Shown here in pieces: positions 14,022-21,992 of a stretch of DNA of 32,932 bases. Position 1 is the stretch's first letter; each line of letters begins with the position of its first letter. Source of the stretch: an uncultured Clostridium sp. (lineage in GTDB: Bacteria; Bacillota; Clostridia; Lachnospirales; Lachnospiraceae); NCBI GenBank assembly GCA_945915475.1, contig CAMEFI010000035.1, positions 1-32,932 of the forward strand, given 5' to 3'. The position numbers and the translations under genes were made by a program. Below the pieces are notes generated by a model. The model saw only the letters and a program-made list of their open reading frames with translations. It did no database searches and was not told where the DNA came from.

Positions 14022-17000
14022 TTAAATGTTTCCGCCATTATTTTGTAATTCATTCATGAGTTCGGTGCCTGCGGTTACATTTTTGAAGGAACAGCCATTT
14101 ATTACGATGCATGGCTTGTATGGGATATCAATGGATTTTCCTTCGCCCTTACGATGCAGTCTCATTAGTCTGTATTGTTCATAGCAGGCAAGAATGGTGT
14201 CATTATCCCAGGGGATAACTGTGTCCCAATAAGCAAAATCCATTTCATCGGAATCTTTTTCTCCATCATCAAAAACATAATGTACTGAGAAGGGATTGTT
14301 ATGCAAATCTTTCCAGAAATTGATATCGCGGTGATCAAATATTTTGATTACTTCTGAAAAGTCATCTGCACAATAAGCGTAATTGTTGCAATTCTTTTCG
14401 GTACGATATTGGTTTGACAGAGCAAAGTCATGTCTGCAGTAAATCATCTGTAATTTATCAAAGTTCTTTTTTAATGAAACCTCACGCTCACCATTAAAAC
14501 TGCAGCATCTTATATTTTGGAATGCTTCGTCAGCAGGGTAGTGATGAAGGAAAAAGCCATTTGTTACCCAATAAGTCTGATATTCTTCTTTTGTATAGGC
14601 AGCACCGGAACCTATATCATAGCTGTAATGAAGAAAGTCAGAAGCTGATTCCCTTGTTAAGGTAGGCATATAATATCGCCATTCTTTTTTATAGCTTGTT
14701 CCGTTTGGTCTGTGGCTGATTGAGTACATATCACAATGGGGTTCAATATGAGGTTTGTCATAATTGAAGTGTTCCACAATTGCAATCTGAATCTGTGGAA
14801 CTGTTGTGTCTGTATAACAGCCATCCACAAACAATTCATTGTCTGTGGATTTTGCGACACAATAAATGTTTTTGCTCTTGCAGTCGTATTCTAGACAGAA
14901 ACTGGAAAGTGTAATGAGCAGGTAATCTCCGGATGGATGGAACTGTATGCTTTCCAAGATGTCATAGGCTTGTAGGGTGGAGTATATAATTTCTCTTTCT
15001 CCGGTGTTAAGATTTATTAACTCTACATACTCATGACTGGGTTTGCTGAACATAATTGCCAGCTGCATCGTTTCTTCGTGATAACAGCATCCTGAAGCGT
15101 AATATTCAGGGTCGTGGTAACACAGGGAATTCATTAGCCTTATCGGTTCGCCACCGAATACAGATATACCATTAAATTGATGTACAAGAATTCCCAATTG
15201 ATGATGCTTGTCGTAAATCAAATCCCTTGTTTCATACAATTTGGTGTTATATCGGTGCAGAAGGGTATCATTTTCCGTGTCCCACTCATAAGTGTTCTCA
15301 GAGTTTCGGACAATGAAGCGATTCCAGCTTGGCGTAATATTGGGATAAAAAATCAAGTCCTCCAATTCATCATTATCATTTAGCAGATTACTTAAGGTTG
15401 CTATATCATAGGTCATTAAAATATGCTGCTGATTATTGCTGTTTATGGATACGCTGTAGCTCTTTTTTGGATATATGATATAACATTCGTCAGCCCGGTC
15501 CGGACAATAATGGATAGCGGAAGGTGTATTTCCATCATTTTCAAGGGTTATTTCTTCAAATACGATTTCGGCTTTGTTATCTTTACAAGAGAATAATTCT
15601 AACTGCCCGCTTCCTTCATTAAACAATAAGAAACAGTTTTGACTTGGGAAATACCTTGTTATCGGGTATGTGCCGGGTACTCCACTAAAATTATATAATT
15701 TATCTATACTGTCATTTATAGGAGAGCAGCGGAACAGTACACAAGGAATTGGGAGATATGAAGTATCCCAGCCATCGTCATAGTCGTATAGATCATCTTC
15801 CGTTTCGTTCACATATTCTTCTTCATTCTCATATTCCGGATAGAAATCTGCGGAATCAAAATTATCATATTCGCCGCTGAATGCATAAATATCTGATTTG
15901 TCATTAAGGGCATATAATTCAGTATGTTTCATAAAATCTGTAAATTCTTTGTGATAGCAGATACTTGTATCTTCGATATGAAAACAATATAAATATTTTT
16001 GATCAGCAAGATATAAAATATGTGCATTATCCTCTGTGAAGGAGAAACTTGTAATTGTCGTATGTGATGCAGGTGTTTTTAGGATGCGTGGTTTTTGCTC
16101 AGGATTATGCAAATCAAATACAAAAAGACAGGATTTTGGTAAATCGTCTATTTCGGTATTGTTATATGCCTTCGCAGCAAGCCAGCGACCATCCTTTGAT
16201 ACCTTCATATATCCATTTGGTGAGTAATCAGTAAACCCGTTTGGATCACCTGACTGCAAAATAAATTCAATGCAGCCGGATAGGATATCCCAGCATTTGA
16301 TTACACCGGACATATCCAAAGTAAAGCAGTGTTGACCGGAGTAAACATATTCCTCAATATTGCTTACATGATCATCCGGTTCAAGGAAATCATCCGGTAG
16401 AATGGAGTTATCAAAATTGGCAGCCAAGGTCTTCTTACATCCTTTTTTACTGCATGGCACTGAAAAAATATTACAGTGGCTAAAGTCAAGATTACTTAAG
16501 TCCATTCCGGATAGTTCCTGTCTGCCATAAACGATAGCAGACAAAATATTATGAAGCAGATGATGTGAGGGCTGATGTCCTTTTAATGTCCTGCAGAAAT
16601 CAATTGCTTTTGAAAGTACCTTTTGCTCGTCTGTAGCTGGATTTGGAAGCATCCAGTTCTGGGTTCGTTTATTCAAAACAGGCTTGTTATGATGTTCCAT
16701 CAAAATCTGGCTTATCAATTCTTTTTTGCTATGGTTCCAATAGAAGGAATTCAGAAAGTAATGATAAGTGTATTTTGCATTTCCGGAACTGTTTTTTGCA
16801 AAAGCATCAGGATTGATATACGGAAGCATTCTTAGCAGCTGTATATCAAACATGGCAGAGAAGTAATCTCTGAAATAGTGATGCACAAAAGAAAACTGAT
16901 TGCGCTCATTCATTTCTTTTTCCGGTGCAAGGTAATGATAGAGTATTCCCAGGTAATCAAAAGCACATCCGATTATTTTTGATGGCGCATTATCAAGAGA

Positions 17001-18674
17001 GACGAGGGAATTACATTTTTCCGCAAATAATTCAGCATTAAACTGAAAATCTTCAAATGGTGCAACACCGGATGGTACAAACATATATTGCAGAATCCGG
17101 AGCGCTTCATTGATACACGATTTTAAGCTGTTTTCCGACATGGAAAAGGAATCATTTCTTTCTAAAGTCCAGCCAATGTAGGGAAGAATGAAATCTAAGG
17201 TCAGGGCAGTATGCAGTTCTTCTAGGGGATTTGTCTGCGTATCTTTTGCACGCATTCTTGCATTATAAAAGGTTGAGTTACCGTGGAAGAAATAGTATAA
17301 AATTTCACCTCTTGTTTCGGGTAGATTCTCTTTTCCGGTGGTATATTCATAGGAAAACATACATAGGAAAAGGGGAACCTTTAAGCACTTCATTAAGGAC
17401 TTATTGGCTAAAGTGATACCAATAGCAGTTTCTGAAAAATTCCGTTCTTTCAAGTGCTCAATAATTTCTGTTTCTTCCAATCCAACCAGATATATATTCT
17501 GAAAAGAAGAGGTAAAGTGTGCTGCCTGTGTTTCACGACTGGTCGCAATAATACGAACATTTCTGTAATTATTGTGAATGGTAGTAATTTCATTACTTAG
17601 CATTGCTCTACAGGAGCAGCAATCTCCATTTTTTTCAACGCTTATTTCATTAAAGCCGTCCAACAGGAGAAGGTACTGGGGGATTCCGTTATCCGGTATC
17701 CGCTGAAATTCCTTTTCAATTTCTTTTAGAAGATTCTCAGAAACATCATCAAGTGACTGATGATTCTCAATCAGTTGCCCTACATATCGGGTTATAAAGT
17801 TTGTTTTCTTATGTTTGTCCTCGTACCAATCTGCAATATGTGCAGGGCATTGTTTCAATTCTATGAAAATAGGTACAGGGCGTCCGCTTTTATAGGTAGC
17901 AGGCTTATTTTTGCCAACCAGATATTCTTCCTGAAGTATCTGTTGAAGAAAGGTCGTTTTCCCGATTCCTCCCTCACCGGTAACAGCGATATCCTGCATC
18001 TCGTTTTCTTTGCAGAGATCCATCAATGGACGGACTTCACCATCAATGGTTCTGGCACGGAGCTGAAAGTTATCTTCGGTAACATAACCCTGCGGAAGGA
18101 GTCTTTCAATGATATTCAGTTCAAAGAAACGGCTTCCGTAGGCTCTTGAATCAAGAAAGGATCTTTGTTCTGCCTGCCATATCTTTTGCAGCATTGGGAA
18201 ATCAGTAAGAGGATTTTCTAAATGCATAAAATCAAGACTTAGATTGTATTCGGTTGTTTCAGATAACAGTGTATGATAGCTGCCCATAATCACACAAGCT
18301 GCGATAAAACGGGCAAGCTGATATGGAACATTGGGATTACAGGCAGCAATCAGCCTATCCTTATGTCCCTTTGGAAGATAGCTGCAACAAACGACCAATG
18401 ATTTTAATTTGTCATAAAGAGACAGTTTGTTATGTACCCTTGTTAAATATTTGGTATTGATTCTGTCACAGAACTGGTTGAAATTCGGTTCCTCACAGTA
18501 ATAATCCTGTCTGTCACCTTTAAGCCCTCGGGTTGAAAAAAGCTTCTTAGCGATATCTTCATAGGATGAAGCATTTGTCATGGTATCATCTGTAAATAAA
18601 AGAATATACAGGGCTACATTTGTTGAAAATGCACCTTCATCCTTTAAGACATGTAACACATCTCCAAGTTTCAT
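14022..18674 (-). CDS. NACHT/STAND NTPase with C-terminal beta-propeller (candidate immune sensor)
   Basis: A 1550-residue cytoplasmic signal-transducing ATPase. Residues 1 to about 225 form an N-terminal domain I cannot assign. The NTPase follows: Walker A GEGGIGKT at 233-240, Walker B LLLLDGFNE at 335-343 and sensor RIIATSRE at 374-381. A helical region follows, then a short pentapeptide-like stretch (LSGMDLSNLDFSHCNI, near 745). The remaining 750 or so residues are WD40/beta-propeller-like (GVIKCWDILSG; VSKDGRWLAAK; FHPSGDYLLITL) with one very acidic loop. AAGGAGG eight bases upstream supports ATG 18674 over the upstream GTG at 18695. Bacterial NACHT proteins are known antiphage sensors; the effector activity here is unknown. 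It is divergent from a sigma-like gene. Confidence 0.85.
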   Translation of the reverse strand: MKLGDVLHVLKDEGAFSTNVALYILLFTDDTMTNASSYEDIAKKLFSTRGLKGDRQDYYCEEPNFNQFCDRINTKYLTRVHNKLSLYDKLKSLVVCCSYLPKGHKDRLIAACNPNVPYQLARFIAACVIMGSYHTLLSETTEYNLSLDFMHLENPLTDFPMLQKIWQAEQRSFLDSRAYGSRFFELNIIERLLPQGYVTEDNFQLRARTIDGEVRPLMDLCKENEMQDIAVTGEGGIGKTTFLQQILQEEYLVGKNKPATYKSGRPVPIFIELKQCPAHIADWYEDKHKKTNFITRYVGQLIENHQSLDDVSENLLKEIEKEFQRIPDNGIPQYLLLLDGFNEISVEKNGDCCSCRAMLSNEITTIHNNYRNVRIIATSRETQAAHFTSSFQNIYLVGLEETEIIEHLKERNFSETAIGITLANKSLMKCLKVPLFLCMFSYEYTTGKENLPETRGEILYYFFHGNSTFYNARMRAKDTQTNPLEELHTALTLDFILPYIGWTLERNDSFSMSENSLKSCINEALRILQYMFVPSGVAPFEDFQFNAELFAEKCNSLVSLDNAPSKIIGCAFDYLGILYHYLAPEKEMNERNQFSFVHHYFRDYFSAMFDIQLLRMLPYINPDAFAKNSSGNAKYTYHYFLNSFYWNHSKKELISQILMEHHNKPVLNKRTQNWMLPNPATDEQKVLSKAIDFCRTLKGHQPSHHLLHNILSAIVYGRQELSGMDLSNLDFSHCNIFSVPCSKKGCKKTLAANFDNSILPDDFLEPDDHVSNIEEYVYSGQHCFTLDMSGVIKCWDILSGCIEFILQSGDPNGFTDYSPNGYMKVSKDGRWLAAKAYNNTEIDDLPKSCLFVFDLHNPEQKPRILKTPASHTTITSFSFTEDNAHILYLADQKYLYCFHIEDTSICYHKEFTDFMKHTELYALNDKSDIYAFSGEYDNFDSADFYPEYENEEEYVNETEDDLYDYDDGWDTSYLPIPCVLFRCSPINDSIDKLYNFSGVPGTYPITRYFPSQNCFLLFNEGSGQLELFSCKDNKAEIVFEEITLENDGNTPSAIHYCPDRADECYIIYPKKSYSVSINSNNQQHILMTYDIATLSNLLNDNDELEDLIFYPNITPSWNRFIVRNSENTYEWDTENDTLLHRYNTKLYETRDLIYDKHHQLGILVHQFNGISVFGGEPIRLMNSLCYHDPEYYASGCCYHEETMQLAIMFSKPSHEYVELINLNTGEREIIYSTLQAYDILESIQFHPSGDYLLITLSSFCLEYDCKSKNIYCVAKSTDNELFVDGCYTDTTVPQIQIAIVEHFNYDKPHIEPHCDMYSISHRPNGTSYKKEWRYYMPTLTRESASDFLHYSYDIGSGAAYTKEEYQTYWVTNGFFLHHYPADEAFQNIRCCSFNGEREVSLKKNFDKLQMIYCRHDFALSNQYRTEKNCNNYAYCADDFSEVIKIFDHRDINFWKDLHNNPFSVHYVFDDGEKDSDEMDFAYWDTVIPWDNDTILACYEQYRLMRLHRKGEGKSIDIPYKPCIVINGCSFKNVTAGTELMNELQNNGGNI

Positions 18675-18690
18675 TGCAAATTCCTCCTTA

Positions 18691-18718
18691 GTCACTTATT
18701 TGGCACTTATATGTCACT
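18691..18718 (-). promoter_or_regulatory. Three 11-bp-spaced direct repeats ahead of the NACHT gene
   Basis: GTCACT (18691), GGCACT (18702) and GTCACT (18713), the first two followed by TTAT. The period of 11 is about one helical turn. They end just upstream of the AAGGAGG of the NACHT gene, so they could be a repressor site or a 5' mRNA binding site. Confidence 0.4.
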
Positions 18719-18874
18719 GACAGTATTTTGCTTTGAAAGTAAAATAAAGTCACAAACAGTACAACATTATCTTATCACATTTTTTGCTTGATAGATATGC
18801 TGAACTGCCAATTCATGCGATTCGATCCGCGGAGAATTTGTCGGTGGCATGAAAAAACTAAATAACGATGAGTA

Positions 18875-18943
18875 GGTTACACCGAAACCGCTTTACCCCA
18901 AATGGAGATCATTTTGTAAAGCGGATTTGGTGTAGCCTGTTTT
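18875..18943 (+). terminator. Attenuator-like hairpin in the leader of sigma-like gene 1
   Basis: Arms 18875-18896 and 18916-18937 pair at 19 of 22 positions (left arm begins GGTTACACC, right arm ends GGTGTAGCC), with an inner AAATG/CATTT stem, followed by TGTTTTTG. This lies 45 bases before the gene start and has the form of an intrinsic terminator in a leader. Confidence 0.55.
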
Positions 18944-18955
18944 TGCATATAAATG

Positions 18956-18986
18956 GCTTCTCCTTTTGGGAACGAAAGGAGAAAGC
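18956..18986 (+). promoter_or_regulatory. Hairpin that can pair the ribosome binding site of sigma-like gene 1
   Basis: GCTTCTCCTTT (18956-18966) pairs with AAAGGAGAAAGC (18975-18986) with one bulge, so the AAAGGAG ribosome binding site is enclosed in the stem directly before ATG 18988. Confidence 0.55.
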
Positions 18987-18987
18987 T

Positions 18988-20040
18988 ATGCAGAAAAGAG
19001 AGATTGAAGAAATTTTAGGTTGTGGAAATTGTGCTGAGTTAAGTCCTGAATACCGTAAGGTGGCTTACTCTATTGCAGTTGATTTTGTAAAGCAGTTTAG
19101 TATTCCTGACAGTGGGTATATTCTTGATTTGGATTTGGTAAAACGGAGAATCGAAAATCTAATGTACCAAGATTTACTGAAAGATCCCTTTATTATTCCA
19201 TCTGAGTTCAGAAGTTTCTTTAGGCTTTCTGAGATTTTTATGGATGTAAAGGCGATAGATTTTCTGATTACGCTGGCAGGAGAAGAGGAAGAGTTTGCCT
19301 TTGAGTATATAAAGCATTTCTTTGCTCCGTTTATAATTTCCTACATGAGACATCATCAATTTATGATAAGCTCTTTAGACCAGAGAGAAGTTATCTCAAT
19401 ACTATACACGGAAACTTATTTTGCTGTCCGCAAATGTGCACAGAAGAGAATGGAGGAAGCAGCTCTGGCAATGCTGGAAGAAAGAGAGGCTAAGAAGATA
19501 TTCTTCAGCTTCAAAACGCTTAGCCTGATGTACAGGGCTGCTGTCAATGAACTATATGGTGTCGTAATTCTGCCATTTACATTGCACAGGAAGGATACGG
19601 AGCAGTACTACCGCTTTAGGGCAACTATTTCAAATACGAATCATCATTATGGAACTGGTGATGTGGCTGAATTATCCAATCGTCTGTCTATTGCAGAAAA
19701 TACGCTGCGGCAGTATTGGGAATTATACAATATGGAAGTATCCGGCTTTATTTCGACATCCAGTATGGCAGAAGATGAACGGACGGAAAATATGTATGGA
19801 GCTACTTATGAAACAGGATATGAACGCATGGACATTAACAGTATCCGTGATCATAAGTTTAGGTCAGAGGCTGACCGCAGGATTTTTGATCATCTGGTGG
19901 AAAATGCTTCAAGTACATTCTGCAGGAATGAGATTGAAGAAATTGGAACGACAAGATATCGCATCGGTCAGGTTTTGAATGATTTGCGCGTTGAATTTAA
20001 AGATGAAGTGCAAGTTTCAAGATTAATTCCAATTAAGTAA
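18988..20040 (+). CDS. Sigma-70-like regulatory protein, paralog 1
   Basis: A 350-residue protein whose layout resembles a divergent sigma-70 factor: a region-2-like helical stretch (SLDQREVISILYTETYFAVRKC, about 125-150), a region-3-like LPFTLHRKDTEQYYRFRA, and a region-4-like C-terminus (RRIFDHLVENAS ... NEIEEIGTTRYRIGQVLNDL). It is a clear relative of the 352-residue protein at 20097-21155: both open with P-x-(Y/F)-(R/K) then A-x-S-(I/L)-A and K-x-F-S, and both end with RIF and a TRY-containing helix. AAAGGAGAAAGCT fixes ATG 18988. The gene is divergent from the NACHT gene and its leader holds two hairpins, so expression is probably conditional. Sigma activity is inferred, not shown. Confidence 0.6.
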   Translation: MQKREIEEILGCGNCAELSPEYRKVAYSIAVDFVKQFSIPDSGYILDLDLVKRRIENLMYQDLLKDPFIIPSEFRSFFRLSEIFMDVKAIDFLITLAGEEEEFAFEYIKHFFAPFIISYMRHHQFMISSLDQREVISILYTETYFAVRKCAQKRMEEAALAMLEEREAKKIFFSFKTLSLMYRAAVNELYGVVILPFTLHRKDTEQYYRFRATISNTNHHYGTGDVAELSNRLSIAENTLRQYWELYNMEVSGFISTSSMAEDERTENMYGATYETGYERMDINSIRDHKFRSEADRRIFDHLVENASSTFCRNEIEEIGTTRYRIGQVLNDLRVEFKDEVQVSRLIPIK

Positions 20041-20055
20041 AGTCTTTTTGAGTAG

Positions 20056-20091
20056 AAAAGGGAATGGCAGTTTTATTTACCATTCCCTTTT
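20056..20091. terminator. Shared terminator of the convergent sigma-like genes
   Basis: AAAAGGGAATGG (20056-20067) and CCATTCCCTTTT (20080-20091) form a perfect 12-bp stem with A and T feet, usable in both directions. Confidence 0.85.
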
Positions 20092-20096
20092 GACGA

Positions 20097-21155
20097 TTAG
20101 AAGAATTCTTTTCTTATCTGATTCTTTAGTTTTGAAAGAGCATATCTGGTATATTCGTAATCATTTTTTAATTCATCATTGGTAAAGGATGCTCCGTCTG
20201 CTTCGGTCAAGCGATAGAAGATCCGCTGATCCCTGCTGTCTGTGAAGACCTGCTTCGTGAACAAATCCATCTCTACCTCGGAATAACCGGCTTCCATAGA
20301 TGGTGCAGTGCGGTCAATCATTGTATCGGACTCTTCATCATAGTAAGTAGCAGATACAATTCCATTGTGTTCAATTATATAAAGGGAATAGTAATCATAT
20401 GCTTTTCGAAGCGTAATCTTACAGCCATAATGAAGATCCTTTTCATCAATGGAGAAGAGGAGGTTTCTTTTAGAGCGTTCCTCATCTGAAAGATTGATTT
20501 CTTCGAGAAAACAGGCTAAATTTGACGGAGTAAGGGAGTACCGCTCGATAAAGTATGAGAGTTTCATATAGTTGGTATAATCATTTCTTGGCATACCAAA
20601 TGTGTGCATTTCTCCTCCAAGCTGTGTAATAGCGGCAAATAGTTCAAGGTCAAGGTAAGAGAAGGAAAAGGGATGCTCCGGGGAATAGCGCTCCAAGACT
20701 TTGAATAATGCAATCATCATTACTTCATCAACATCCGCCTCATCTAAATTTTTTATGTATGCTATTTTATGTTTCTTAAAGCTGTAAAGTTTTCTGGCAA
20801 AAAAGCAGATTACATATGGAAATGTTTCTTCTGGATAAGTCTTGTAGGTTTGAACCAATGTCTGGATATCTGCCGGACTGTAGAACAAAGTGTCAGCATT
20901 GATATATTTTGTAAATGTATTAGGGCTGAAATCAGGATTAGATCTCAACTGTTCATTTACAAGATTACAGACACGGGCATAAACAATATTAAAATCCATA
21001 AGGTAAAGACCGGTCATTGAAAAGGTCTTTTGATACCTGATTGCAAGAGAAGACGCTTTTTCCTTGAATTCAACAGGAATTGGAGCGGAGTTACATCTAA
21101 GTGTAGATGCGATAGATTGACGGGTTGCTGAGTTTGTTTTGTTTGGAATAAACAT
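20097..21155 (-). CDS. Sigma-70-like regulatory protein, paralog 2
   Basis: A 352-residue relative of the protein at 18988-20040, transcribed towards it. A region-2-like stretch is ADVDEVMMIALFKVLERY; a region-3-like segment is MPRNDYTNYMKLSYFIERY; the C-terminus (DQRIFYRLTEADGASFTNDELK ... TRYALSKLKNQI) is region-4-like. ATG 21155 is selected by GGAGG eight bases upstream; the upstream in-frame ATG 21188 has none. Its leader region (21163-21340) contains interleaved inverted repeats, an IncQ-type nick motif and a further perfect hairpin. Two related regulators in opposite orientation suggest duplication and divergence within the element. Assignment as sigma factors is moderate. Confidence 0.58.
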   Translation of the reverse strand: MFIPNKTNSATRQSIASTLRCNSAPIPVEFKEKASSLAIRYQKTFSMTGLYLMDFNIVYARVCNLVNEQLRSNPDFSPNTFTKYINADTLFYSPADIQTLVQTYKTYPEETFPYVICFFARKLYSFKKHKIAYIKNLDEADVDEVMMIALFKVLERYSPEHPFSFSYLDLELFAAITQLGGEMHTFGMPRNDYTNYMKLSYFIERYSLTPSNLACFLEEINLSDEERSKRNLLFSIDEKDLHYGCKITLRKAYDYYSLYIIEHNGIVSATYYDEESDTMIDRTAPSMEAGYSEVEMDLFTKQVFTDSRDQRIFYRLTEADGASFTNDELKNDYEYTRYALSKLKNQIRKEFF

Positions 21156-21188
21156 AGTCTTGTCCTCCATTTCATGATGTGTGGTCAT

Positions 21189-21283
21189 GCATGGAGAACA
21201 AAAACAGGTCAGAAGGGCGCACTTACCTAAGCCGTGTGGGTATTCTCCATGCGGTTACAGCAAGCCATCCGACTGGCCTGTTT
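21189..21283 (-). other. Candidate oriT-like / attenuator region with IncQ-type nick motif
   Basis: The minus strand reads GGTAAGTGCGCCCTTCTG; TAAGTGCGCCCT (21214-21225) is the nick-site core known from IncQ and pSK41/pGO1-type oriTs. Around it are two interleaved inverted repeats: 21189-21198 with 21243-21252 (10 bp, perfect) and 21202-21212 with 21273-21283 (10 of 11). The second, read on the minus strand, ends CCTGTTTTTG like a terminator. No MOBQ relaxase is visible in the window, so this may be a mobilisation site for another element's relaxase or a relic. Confidence 0.45.
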
Positions 21284-21300
21284 ATGTATTTGATTGTCCT

Positions 21301-21338
21301 CTTCGCAATGTTCGGATGCCTGCAGTGCCATTGCGAAG
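21301..21338 (-). other. Perfect 10-bp hairpin in the leader of sigma-like gene 2
   Basis: CTTCGCAATG (21301-21310) and CATTGCGAAG (21329-21338), a perfect inverted repeat with an 18-base loop. Confidence 0.55.
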
Positions 21339-21486
21339 CGATTTATATTAAATATGGTTCTTAACTTTGCAGCGAAAAACCATATATAATAAATATGAAA
21401 GATTTTTTAGTAGCTTGAAAAAAAGAGGTAAAATGTCATTTTATGTAATAATTAGCTGTCGATAATAGTTTGTATTTTTATATGTT

Positions 21487-21579
21487 AAAAAAAATAAAAA
21501 AAGTCACCCGGACGCAACATGATATTTCGTTATCCTGCTTTTGACAGGGACAACTGTAATATCAGCACATCCGGGTGGC
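21487..21579 (-). terminator. Long nested hairpin with U-rich tail ending the Cys-rich gene transcript
   Basis: On the minus strand the outer stem joins GCCACCCGGATG (21579 side) with CGTCCGGGTGAC (21503 side). Inside are GATATT/AATATC and GTT-TCCTG/CAGG-AAC type pairings, so nearly all 77 bases can pair. A run of T (TTTTTTTATTTTTTTT on the minus strand) follows. It terminates the small gene 21602-21769 and could also release a stable 3' RNA. Confidence 0.6.
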
Positions 21580-21601
21580 TGTGTTTACAAGCTTGAAAAA
21601 T

Positions 21602-21769
21602 TTATGCGGTTTGCAGTGGTAACAAATGAATGGGTATATCTTCCTTTGTTACAGCACATTTATGAAGAATAACTATATCTTCCTTGATTTGACCTTGAAT
21701 CTTGCAAATAAAGCAATGTTTTTTCCATTTGCAATCAACAGGGCAACGGTAAATATGTTCATTCATCAT
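21602..21769 (-). CDS. Small Cys-rich protein (55 residues)
   Basis: A short gene with all signals present: promoter TTTACA/TATAAT (21819-21848), ribosome binding site GGGGG at 21776-21780 six bases before ATG, and a strong terminator after the stop. The protein starts MMNEHIYRCPVDCKWKKHCF and has cysteines at 9, 13, 19, 22 and 38 plus histidines at 5, 18 and 36, suggesting metal binding. I do not recognise a family. It is divergent from the FtsZ-like gene and shares its upstream region, so it could be its regulator or partner; this is inference. An overlapping plus-strand frame (21626-21808) lacks these signals. Confidence 0.6.
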   Translation of the reverse strand: MMNEHIYRCPVDCKWKKHCFICKIQGQIKEDIVILHKCAVTKEDIPIHLLPLQTA

Positions 21770-21818
21770 GAAAATCCCCCTTTCATTAAACCTGAGTTGA
21801 TTTATTGATTATACATTC

Positions 21819-21848
21819 ATTATAAGGTGTCGAACTATATCTTGTAAA
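21819..21848 (-). promoter_or_regulatory. Promoter of the Cys-rich small gene
   Basis: On the minus strand TTTACA (21848-21843), an 18-base spacer and TATAAT (21824-21819); the start would fall near 21812. Confidence 0.6.
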
Positions 21849-21910
21849 TTCAAGGAAATTTACATCATTTTTCGATAATGTAATGGAACTATAATTGTAA
21901 ATCTGATGAA

Positions 21911-21931
21911 TTCGACAAAAGTTCGACAAAA
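21911..21931 (+). repeat. Tandem TTCGACAAAA repeats upstream of the FtsZ-like gene
   Basis: TTCGACAAAA at 21911-21920 and again at 21922-21931, 11 bases apart; the related TGTCGAA at 21828-21834 is in inverse orientation near the divergent promoter. This is consistent with an operator for a shared regulator. Confidence 0.4.
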
Positions 21932-21992
21932 CTTCACTTTTTATTCAATGTATGATATATTATCTACAAATAAAGTGCAAAAGGGGGAGCAT

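Noticed and set aside
18780-18870. tRNA or tRNA fragment suggested by a GATCGAATCGC stretch on the minus strand
   Set aside because: No acceptor or anticodon arm can be folded around it.
21626-21808. 60-residue plus-strand frame
   Set aside because: It is antisense to the 55-residue Cys-rich gene, which has promoter, ribosome binding site and terminator; this frame has none.
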